Shown in pieces: positions 23,801-35,800 of a stretch of DNA of 64,000 bases (position 1 is its first letter; each line of letters begins with the position of its first letter). The notes beneath the pieces are model-generated. The model worked only from the letters and a program-made list of their open reading frames with translations, made no database searches and had not been told where the DNA came from. This DNA comes from Chionoecetes opilio (lineage: Eukaryota > Arthropoda > Malacostraca > Decapoda > Majidae), in assembly GCA_016584305.1 (NCBI GenBank), contig JACEEZ010013465.1, positions 65,001 through 129,000 of the forward strand, read 5' to 3'. A program made the position numbers and the translations under genes.

Positions 23801-26800
23801 ATTAGTGTTCCTGACCTGGCTCCCTACGCCCAAACCTTTGACCTCATGAGAAGGACACGTTTTTTTCATGCCACTGGAAGACTGAACTTTCACTGGAGTT
23901 TTAAAATTTGTTGAGCCTCGTAATGATGTGTCATCTTCACTTGAGGATTCGTTCAGTATTATTCTTTTTCTTTTACCTTTTTTTCCAGAGTCAACATCTT
24001 TTTTTACCTTGGAGTTTCCTTGATCTTGAAGAGCCTGAAAAAAGGTTATTGTGATATGAGAACAATCTGTGACTAATAGAAATAAAATATACACATACAT
24101 ACACACACACACAAACATAAGAACATAAGAAAATAAGGAAGCTACAAGAGGCTGCGAGACCTACACGAGGTAGTTCCTGTTACTTAACACTACCAAACAT
24201 GCAAACAGTGGTGAGTTTCGATGGCAATCAGGTGCAATTTCTGGCTCCTACCTTAACACATCGGAGGTCGTCATGACCGGCTGTGTGAAGGAGATTCAGG
24301 CTTTTGTGATGGATTTTGTTGTGATTAGTGATGATTTTTTATATTGGTGTGATTTTAAACAATGAACTTGATATTAAAGGAAATGTATATAAGATCATTC
24401 AACAAAAACTGCTATTTGTAAAATAGATTTAAAGTCAGAAGGAAACGAGACTGCCACAATGTTGCACAATACCGTAATAATTTTAGTACAAAGCATAAAA
24501 ACACACCAGAGACAAGAACACATAAGATTTACATTAAGTGAATATTAGAGAGAAGGACAAAAAGCATGTTAGTAAATACATAATACAAAACCAAAACCTT
24601 AATGCTCATAATTTATATTCTTCATCCTCACCTGGTTGATAATGGGATCCTCTGCCAACATGGTGTCTCCAACATACTCCGTCTCATACTCTACGAAGCT
24701 GTTGTCCACCACAAAGCTGTCTTCATCTTCCTCCTCATCCTGCCAACAGGAATGCACATAAATCACACTTCATCAAAGTATTCATGATCTTGATACATAA
24801 GAAAATAAGGAAGCTACAAGAGACCTACACGTGGTAGTTCTTGTTACTTAACACTACCTACATCCACCTTTCATCCCCATCCATGAAATTGTTGAACCTC
24901 CTTTTAAAACTCCTCATTGACTCCACTCTAACTACCTGACGACTGAGTCCATTCCAATCATTTACCACCCTATTTGTGAACCAGTTTCTCCCTATAACAT
25001 ACTGTAAAGTCAACTTCCTGGACACTCGAAACTTTCAGCTGGTGATTTCTCATTCTGGGTGAATTCAGGACCAAAACTTAATACTCAGACATCTGATAAC
25101 TTTAGATGGGGTAAAAAAGATCCCCAACATATACGACACGACAGCAGCAACAGCACTCATTCCAGTCATTTTTTACAAGAAAATTGTTCATAGTCGCAAA
25201 GTTGAACACAATCCTTAAATATAGTCTTGCCCATTTGATCCAGTGTTATATTCTGTATTCGTAGTAAAAAAAAAAAAATCCATTTCTCTTTCTTTACCTC
25301 GCTGCCGTCTGAATCATGTCTGTACTTGGGCGGCGGGGGAAGGTTTAACTCTGGCCACCTCTTCATGGGACTCACGACAGACCTCAGGTACACGGCCCTC
25401 ATGCTGAAGGTGAGAATAATGGTGAAATTAACATCCTCACAAGTGACAGTGAGGATCTTTTATTGGCATCCTGATTCTGGTCATGTCATTTTAGCAAGCA
25501 TTAATTTCTGGTTGAAATACTGAGAACGTCTTTGAAATTAATTTCATTAGTGAAATGTGATTTTATATATAATATTGATGAAATAATCAAGAAACTTGAT
25601 CCAGTCAAAAATGCAAATTCTGAACTAAATGTAAATTGAAATTGCTGAGAAGCTGAACTAAGACTTTTAGATATTTAGACTTATTGAAGCCCCACAACAC
25701 GTACTCCAGTGCATTGTCCTGTGAGAGGTAGGTTCCGTCATCCACAAAGCTGCGGTCGTACTCCTTCTCCTCATCGTCAGACTCGTCACTGGAGACAGAT
25801 ATCTCGCCATCCTTTGTAAGTTCTGCCTCATCATCAAGGTAGTCAAGCCTCTGAAAATATATTTAAATGATGACCACAAAAGTTACGCGAAAAAACCCTC
25901 TAATTATAACTATATGTGAACTGGTGTTTAACATTAGACCCGTCACAAACATTGCAAACCTGATATTAACATTTAGATTTTTCAAAATATTTGCAGAGTT
26001 CTTTGCATTTTCTCACTTGTTATCATTGGGTATTACCATTGGTACGAATATGTGCAAGCATGGAAGGTGAGGCGAGAGAAAGTGATTGGACCTCTAGGAC
26101 ATAAAATCAAAGGAAGGGCTAGAAGCATAGAAGCTAAAAAAGGACTCAAAAGAGATGCAGTAATTGAATAATAACTATCACTTACACATGTGAGACTATG
26201 GTAAGGAATGAAAAACTAATGTCAAGGATCCAAGACTGTGGTTGTCATGTAGAAAGAACAGCAGAAAGTAAGATGACTAAGAGCGTATGTATGAGTATTG
26301 TAGGTGCAGTGGGTACTAGAGAATGAACCAGTGCTATGGGAGCACAGAGTGCTGGAGTATGTGAGAAAGGGGCGGGAGAAAAATGAGAGGATTAAAGCAT
26401 GCAAGGAGGATGTGCAAGGTCAGGAATAAATGGAGACTTCTGTCACAGCCATCCCCTTGGGGGAGTTCTTAGAAATGAGCACCAAAGACAGATATATAGA
26501 TAGATAGACATAAAGATATTATTATTGGCATAGGGATGCACTGGCAGGGGTATGTGGCAACCCCACAGCCCTCTACACAGTCTATACTCTGTGGTGGAGT
26601 CAGCCTGGGTGGTTAACCACACTAGCCTTGAGACACAGGGTGTATGAGTGTGTCTCCATATTTCCTGCATGACAAGGGAGGTCACTAAAAGGCAAGAGGG
26701 CAGAGTTAGGATCCTTCCCCTTGTAGTGTCATTTCCCATGAAAAATCCCATCAGTACCTTCATATCTAAATGTTTGCTAAATCAACTTAAGTGATAGGTG

Positions 26801-29800
26801 TGGTATACTATTTCTTCATCTCTCCTTCCTATATTTTTTATGTTCTATACAGGATCCTCGTCCACCTCTATAATTATGTAACACTAGCCGCAAAGCCGCC
26901 CTCCGGGCGGACTTTTTGGCTAGCTCCTGCGGAGAGCTATTGGTGGGCCTTTGGCCCACCACTTGTGTTTGGTGGGCCGAAGGCCCACCAAACACAGACT
27001 CTCCAGATAGCCCCTTCTAACTTTCCTGAAATCATGGATGTAGAAATGTATGTATTCCCCCCCACCCATTCACTCACTCATTACCCATCACCCCCCACCC
27101 ATTCACTCACCCATTACCCATCACCACACACCCATTCACTCACCCATTACCCATCACCCTCCACCTATTCCCCCACCCATTCACTCACCCATTACCCATT
27201 ACCCCACCCATTACCCATCACCCTACATCAAGGTTTCCTCAATTCTCGCAACCCACTTTTTTTCACAATTCTCGCTAATAGGCTGCTAAAAAAAAAATCT
27301 CGCTAATAGGCTGCTAAAAAAAAAAAAAAAAAAGTGATCGGATCATCCTCTAAGTAGGCTTAAAACCTTCCCCTGCTCGACCCGGTTCCAAAAATGTGCC
27401 ATATGATGGGATTGCGCAACAGGGAGCGGAACCTGGAGCGGACACACACACACACTTTCGCTTATATTATTATAGATAGATGACTATTACCACAACACTA
27501 ATAAATGGGAGTCAAAGGCTATTCATCCCATCCAACACACTGCTTCAAATTGTCTTCAGTGTCGGCTTACTGTAGTGTTGCTTTTCTAACTACAGTGTCC
27601 TGCATCAATATTTTTGCTTCACTTCTAGCCCTACTACATACACACATGAAAAAACAAAAAAGATGGTACACAACAAAAAACATTATTTTGTTTTCATGAG
27701 AAGTGTTGCTAGTAGGGGAAGGCTCCCAACCCTCCACCCTCATCCCTGTAAGTCACCTTTTACGACAGAGAGAATACAGAGACATGCACTCTATACCCCG
27801 TGCCTCAAAGCTGAAATTGGTCTTAATAACACATATTTCCCAGTTACGGTACATACCTTCCTTTTCTTCTTTTTCCTCACATTCTTTGCTTTCTGCTCTT
27901 GTTGCTTAGGTGGACCAAGCAGTGCAACAAAGTCCTCATCATCATCATCTTCCAATGTGTCCTGCAGCTGGTCCGCCACAGCCTTCCGGAGGGGTGCCGT
28001 CACACAGGCACTGCTGTCGGTAGTGGTTGACGTCTTGGAAGTATCTTTTCCTGAGTCACAACTTATGAATGAGTCTTCATTGTCAGATTCAACTACATTA
28101 TAAACCTTACGTTTCCTCACGACAAATAGCTGCGTTTCATTTTGTGTTGGGGATAGTAGTTTACTTTTATCATCTTGTTTCTTGCATGAAATACTCCTTA
28201 TGCTAGACTGATCTTTGCTTTCTTCATGTGTTCTATTAACCAGATCTTCGTCCTTGGTAGACAATGAATACTGAGAACCTGAATTTCTATTACTTGATAC
28301 ATTATCACTTTGCACATCATCCAACCCATAAGGTATTTCAACGGGTTCGAAGTCACTATCTGCAAGGAGAGATTCTGACATTTCCTCAGCCTCTTCTTTC
28401 TCCATGTCACAGAAAGAGATATGTTTCTCTTTCTTCTTGAGATTTTCTTGAGTCTTCTTCATGTCAATAGTATGGTTACTTTTAGCAGATTGTTTTGACA
28501 AGGTTTTTCTGAGAGACAACTTTGATCTACCATGGACAGGAGCGTCAACAAAATCGTCACTTTCATCGTCTTCAGACACACGAATGTTCTTGCTACGGCT
28601 CAGGTTACACTTTCCGGAGGGATGCCCTGATGACCTCATATTTTCCTTTTGCAAGTTTTCAGAGTGCCTTTTTGTTTTCTGCGAAGACTTTGAAGATGTA
28701 TTAATGGACATATGCTGTGTGCTGTGACTGTGCTTCTCGTTCATGAAGTGAAGAACCTGTGTCACACTCACGCCAATAGTTGTATCAGCCAGTTTTTCTA
28801 TCACTGAAGATCTAGTTGGCTCCATCTCATAATCGTCAATATGCTCAAACAGTGAACAGTCCTCCATGGTATCATTTGAGCTGCTGACTGTTAATCCATT
28901 AGTTTTTTCTTTAATCTTGGCAGGTTCCACTTCAGCACCTTTAAGTACTTTGTTCCTCTCTCCATGCAAGGCACTCGTCTCAATCTTACTTCCAACTTCA
29001 TTCATATCCTTTTGTTTCCAGGTCGACTGAGGTAAATTTCTTGGAGTATTTGAAATTTTTCTGTTGCCATCACTAAATAATTTCTTTTGTATTTCCTTCT
29101 CAGATGTTTGATTTTCATTATTCTTACTTGAGTTGGTTGTATTGCTCTTTTCAAAAAGGGAACTAGAAGTATTTTTGTATTCAGGAGCTTTACTATGTAA
29201 AACGTCAGAGCTTTTTACTTTATCAAATTCCCCAATAAGTTTATCTCTGGGAATTTCAGCCTTATTAGAGTCAAAGGAAAATTCCTCTTCTGTACAATGT
29301 AATTCTTTTTGTAGGTTTTTACCACTTCCTTTCATAGGTAAAATATTGCTATCAACTTTGGCTTTGGCTCCAGGAGAAATTTCACCAACAGATTCTCCCT
29401 CTGGCTCTTCAGGTATCACAAACCTGCTTAACTTAGACTTGAATCTATTCTGATGACTTATTTGTTGGGAAGACGTCCTGAAGGTTCCTTTCTGACCCTT
29501 GTTTTTGCTTATACTTCTTACTAAGGCACTGGGTGAGGCATTGGAGTCCTTCCTGGGTATGGGAGAGAACTCTTCAACAGCAGACAATCCAGGAGAAAAC
29601 TTTTTGAACAAGCACTTGGAAATAGCTTTTGGGGTTGAGGAGCAATGTAATGTGCTGCTTCTACCCACTACTGGAGATAAATCATGATCAGAAAGCTCTA
29701 TCAAGTCTACAGCACCTTCGGGAGTGCCGCAAATGTTGTCATTGTCGTCAGTATCCGTGATGGACTTGCTTTTCTGACTCTTCCCTAAAACAGGCGAGGC

Positions 29801-32800
29801 TTCTCCAACACTGAATAATGATACACAAGTCTCTTTTTGCCGTGCATCATTATCACCATCGAGAGACTTGTTAACATCAATAGTAGGCTTATTTGCACTT
29901 GCATTCTTAGCTCTGTGAACTGCCTCTGTAACAGTGTGTTTAAATATATCCTTAGAATGCGATGATGAACTAACATTTTGTACAGTATTTGAAATGTTTT
30001 GAAGGTTCCGTTCCATCCAGTTATTACAAAATTCTAAGACTTCTGATGGACTGTCAGGCTCTGCAATCTCCTCGTCATCATGGTCACTTATCTGGGGAGG
30101 CATCAGGATATCAACGGACAAAAGTCTTCCTCTTGGCCGTGGGAAGTACAGGTCCTCTTCACTAGTGGCAGGCCTTTCACCTAGAGTCTTCTTGGTGATG
30201 CTCTGATTAAGAGTGTTGCTTCTACCGGCCTCTTTAGTCCTTATGTATTGCTTTAGTCTGTCATTCTGAGACCCTTTAACAGTCCGGGGTGTACTTCTGC
30301 CTAAATCATCATCATCTATCAAACATATCACATCATCATCGTCATCAATAATTGCGGGACCTTTCTTCCAACATGCTTGGCTCCCTCCTATGACTTGCTT
30401 CCTACCAATGGCCAGTGCGTTGTGCTTCTTTTTCTGGTGATCCTTCTGCTTATCTTTTGTTTGTGACTGCGTCATCCTGTTAAACATGTCAGTGATGAGA
30501 GAACTCTGTACGAATTTGGTCTTCTTTCTCTTATTTGATACAGTACTTTGTTTTCTTTTTCTCTTTTTGTCTTCTTTATCTCCTTGAGAAAGAACTGGCG
30601 GGTGTTTGTTAGGTGCCTTTTTGAAGTTGGACTGAGGTTGTAATTTCCTTCATTGGTATCTGTCAGGAAATTACCGGAATACATGTAAATAAAATGAAGC
30701 TTAGTAAATTCCTATCAAATCAAAAGAAAAAGGACAAATTAAATCAACCAACTAAGAAATTATAACCAATATATCAAGTATCCATTAAAACAGAATAACT
30801 GACAAGCCGTGCACTCGTTCCCTCACCTTCCACGTAGGCCTTGTCCAGGAAGGCTGCCATTTCTAGGCCATAAGGGTCCTCACCAGGGTCAATGTGCTGC
30901 TGCAGCTGAATGAACTCTGTGAGCTCAACCAAGTTTAAGGCGTGGGGTGCATGACCCACCAGGTGAGTTTTCTGGGCCAGGGACTGCCATGGCTGGTAGC
31001 TGCCTAGGTTGATGTGCGTCTCAGTGTTGGAATCTAACTCTCTCTTGGAGGCTGAGGAAAGGCAAAAGAATGAGATGCACCACAACCTCCCCATTTCGTG
31101 ATAGAATAATTCATAAACTAATGGGAAATAATGTGACTTATCACTGTCGCATCAAAATAAAGAAGCATAAAGGGGATCTTGAATTATTTCTCAATTGCTT
31201 TTATTTTCAATATTTTCAGACACCTGTTCTTTAAATTCCTTTAACCCAGCCAACTTAGCTAGGACTGGAGACGGCTATAGGGTCTGTGCGGCAGCTTAGG
31301 TGAAAAATGGAGTATTGCCAAACGGGTTGAAATGTACCATCAACATTTTCAAAATAAAATTCTACATTTGATCATATGTATTTGTATATTCATACAATGT
31401 GGATGGTCAGATGTTGCATATTTAGTGCAAGCAGTAAGAGCCAGCACAGGATATGTAGAGGTGGGTGGGAGGAGGGAGGATATAATGGGAGGAGAAAAAG
31501 ACAGAAATGACGCCGTAATGATTAATTATTATTCTTTTGCATTGATAAATTATTATTTTGACTCATTATGATGTTGGTGTGATGCGCATATGCTTACTTT
31601 GCAATAGTTAACCATGTCATGGTATTTACAAGCCTAAAAATGCAATTCAGCCTGTGGTGTTGAGTGGTACCGAAGGATGCCATGTTGTCCTGTGTGCCAT
31701 CCAAGCGTTGGCTGCCTTCACAGAGGTTTGCCGCAGTCTTCCAGTAAAGCCTTAACCTATCCTGGTTGGCTGTCATTATATGATCATAACGTCATTATGT
31801 ATTATTAAACATCTTCAGAAGTGTTGGAAGTGTGAGGAGCAACAATGAAGTACTAGGAGGGAAGGCGAGTATCATTTACACTTATAAACATGCTGGCATC
31901 CATTCTGAAAACAATAATTTTACGTGGCCTAAACTTTTGGAAAACCTACAATATTTACAACTGATCACAACATAATAACAAAGATAACATCATTCATTCC
32001 ATTACAAGTGAAGCACAAGGTGATTTCAGACCACCTACCATCCATACATATGAGGGAAGGAGCAGGGAGTGTCCTGACTTCCTGCGATGGTACCCTGATT
32101 TTCTGGTACCACTCACGCTCATCTGGAGACATCAGAGCCGCTCCAGACGTGCTCTGTGGGATCAAAAGTACCACTCTCAATTAACTATTTTTCATACATT
32201 TATTCTTGTATTCACAATTCAAACCCTTTTCATTTCATCATAAGTGTCCACTCACGCATACAAATACTGTGTGTGCGTGTGCGTGTGCGTGTGTGACACA
32301 AAATCCCAAAGCAGTTTTTTCACTAAATTACTAAATACAACTTGCAGTTTACACATCCTGAATAAAAAAAAGTTTGATAAAAATGTACATATACAGCAGA
32401 ACCCCTTTAACTCTGACCCCACATTCCCCGGACAAATAATTAATCTGGGCGGACAAATCACTTAAAACTATGGCATGTCCGAGTACTTTGAAACTTTTGA
32501 GTGAGCAACGTGGCCAGTCACCACCAGGGCCACAGAGAGTAGGTCCAAGTTCCTAAACAACCTAAAGCAGCGGATCTCACCTTAGAGGAGCTTGAACCTG
32601 CCCTGGAGATCATGGAGAGAATGGAGCCCCTGTCTTTGGGGGTAGATTTGCAGCCCTTGGTGTTGGCCTTCCACACTTCCACCTTCATGTGGAGCTTGAG
32701 GCATGTTGGAGACAGGCCTGAACCACACAGAAACCAAATAAATACACATAAATAAATAACTGCCTCACTCACAAAAGCACAAGGAAGAGTGATAGTGATC

Positions 32801-35800
32801 TAACTTTGCTCTATTATATCAACAATTGAATTTTTATAACAATAATTCATAATCATAACTTAAGGCATGTTGGAGACAGGCCTGAACCACACAAAATCAA
32901 ATAAATAAGCACAAATATACTACTACCTCAATCACACACAAAAAAAGGAAGGGTTATCTAACTTAGTATATCCACAAATGAATTTTTATAACAATAACTC
33001 ATAATTATTCTGAAGTTTTCTCAAGCTCTAAGGACTAAGTTATATCTTACTAAAGCAAATCCCACGCCTCACCTCTGGGCACCATGCGCGGGGAGCTGGG
33101 GCTGAGGTAGCGAGCCAGCCTGCTAGTGTTTGCAAGGGCTTTGTTGATTGCCCTCTTCTGGTACTGACTTGAGTCGTAGGACTAAAACATGAGATTACAG
33201 GTTTATATTTCTGTCACTGCTGATTAGTTATAACTGGGATTTTTAGAGAGTTACGAAGGATGGCTTACATCGAGACAGACAAATAAAGCTGCACTGGGTT
33301 TGGAACAGCTTTGGAACAAGATAGGTGAATAAGAGATAAGATTTTCATCCTATCTAGACACTTTGCAAGTACCAACTACAAGGTTATTGACTATACAAAG
33401 CGCCGCCACGTCAGCACGAACTAGGCGGACTCGAACCGCTGACCGAATGCACAGGGACGCTGCACAATGCGAGCTCACGTCTCTACCAACCTTGCCACCC
33501 TGACGGGCTTGGATAGGTGAGTAAGAACAGCAGTTGAAGTCTTGACAGTGAATAAGGAACATGGAAAGGATATTGAGGATTCGAAAGTGAGTAATGGAGA
33601 TGCTGCAAGTGTAATAAGACAACTCAAACAGGATGATGGAGATATGCTGGAAGAGCGTGATACAATGAAGGAGTCTTTAAGGAGTGTTTACATTTCCTGA
33701 GTTTGGATCCTATGCTTTTATCTTTTTGATATTTTGTTTTGTTATACATAAATATATTCATGAGCAAATATTATGGAATTTGGTTCATTAATTTCATATA
33801 CTATACATTTATACACTCGACCCAAGTAGCTAATAAAATGGCAATTAATCAACATAATAAGATGCCTCATTCATCATCAGTCATGGGAATAAGTTGAGAG
33901 CACCACTATCACTGCAGCATCCAGGCAGTCACACCCACCTGCTCCTCCTTGCCCTTGGTCACCAGCACCACAATGCGACCCTCACGCTTGCGTCCGGTCC
34001 TCCCCATGCGCTGCACCAGCCTGATGGGGGACTTGGGGGCATCGTAGCAGATGATCAGGTCTACATCTCCAATGTCTAAGCCTGATGGGGAAGGACACAG
34101 GTTTTACTTAGTGGTACCATTTTAATTTTATTTCCATAATTTTAACCCATATATATATATTCATTAATCATTCATCAAGACCAACATAGTGTGTAGCGCC
34201 TCCGTGGTGTAGTTGCTAGCGCGCCTAACTACGAATCTGCGGGCCCTGGTTCGAATCCAGGTCAGGACAGTCGGCGGCAGCCCACCCAGCTGTTCATCCT
34301 TCCTTTCGGGGAATGGGTGCCTGGGGAAACCTGGGGAAGGTAACTGTGGTAACTCGGAGGTCACACAAGCCTTCTGTCCCGGGGGTAACGGGGTCTCACC
34401 CACCACAGAGTCAAAGGCTAATGCGACGGAGATGAACACTGAGGCCACGCGCACCATAGCGTATGCCCCCATCTTTACCTAACCTAGTGTGTGGTCCCTC
34501 TGCTGTGTCACAACTGAGGGGTTAGGGATTCAAGTCCCTGGCCAGGCAAAGGCAGTTTGGATTAGTATCTTTTCATGCCATAGCCCCTGTTCACCTCGCT
34601 GCAGGGAAATCCCATCCTCGTGTGTGTGTGTGTAGTCCTGCTGGAACAGAAAGCCAACACCCCTACCCTCCTGGGTCAGTAAGTCACTTGTCTGGGTGTG
34701 TGAGTATTTCCTATGTGACATCAGAAACAGCTTATGCCATACCTTAGGTGGTAAAAGTACAAAGTAAAAACTAGATAAAATCGATACAGGAATAAATTAT
34801 TTTATAATTGATGAATATATAGGCTATCAATCTATCAAGCTAGCTTTCCCTCAAACACTGGTTGTGATGCCAGCCATTCTTGAAGTTTGGTACGTGCACA
34901 CACACAAACACCCACTTTCTTCCCTATATCACAATAAATTTCAGCATCAACACATTGTTGCTCACCTTCCTCTCCAACACATGTGGAGACCAATGTATTG
35001 TAGCCACCTTCCCGGAATTTACTCACAACCTGTTGTAGAAAGATCAATGTTTGATTACGATACAGAAAGGTACAGGTTGTTTGTCTATTTTCAGCCAATA
35101 TTAATTCCAAAAAAAACTGTAGATCTATTTTCATAAAAAATACATCTCCATAAAAAATACATCTCCATAAAAAATTCAATACAGTACAGTTGATCTTGTA
35201 TCACCTGGAGCTGTTTTTTCTGCGAGAGTCCCTTGCCATTGAGGCCTGCCGTGCTGTGGCCGATGAAGCTCATGGCCTTGACGGTGGGGTGGTGCCGCTG
35301 CAGCATCTCCGTGATCTCCATCACACTGTCCCGATACTGTCACACAACACAAAGGACAAAAAATAGTAGTACTGAGGCAAGAGAGAGTATTAAAATACAA
35401 ATATGTTAACATGTTATTACCATGATCTTCTCAACTTACCAACTACACAACTGTAGCCTACCCTCATGTGACCCTCTTGCACAGGACTAACTATTCACTC
35501 TTAGCCACTCAAACAATGTTGCAAGTCTGTAAATTAATGCATGGGTCTGTGTCTTGTACTATCATTCATTACCTGTGAAAATATCATGATCCTTGTTGAG
35601 TTTCCTTCACTGGCAGACTTTTGGTGATGTTCCAGGACGATGGAGAGCAACTTTACCATCTTGGGATGACTGATGATGAAAGGCGCTGCAGGAGTCACCT
35701 TGGGCCCCCGAGGAGAGCCAACCTGTGGGCATGGAAAACAAGAACTATGCCAAAGAGTGTATATATATTGCACACACACACTGACATGGTGTGTTTGTTT

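Noticed and set aside
26885..27000. CRISPR-like or rho-independent terminator hairpins
   Set aside because: The window is eukaryotic; the GGTGGGCC hairpins belong to a dispersed repeat and are not regularly spaced.
33395..33512. tRNA gene on the - strand
   Set aside because: Good A and B boxes but no acceptor stem and no clear anticodon arm; better explained as a SINE head.
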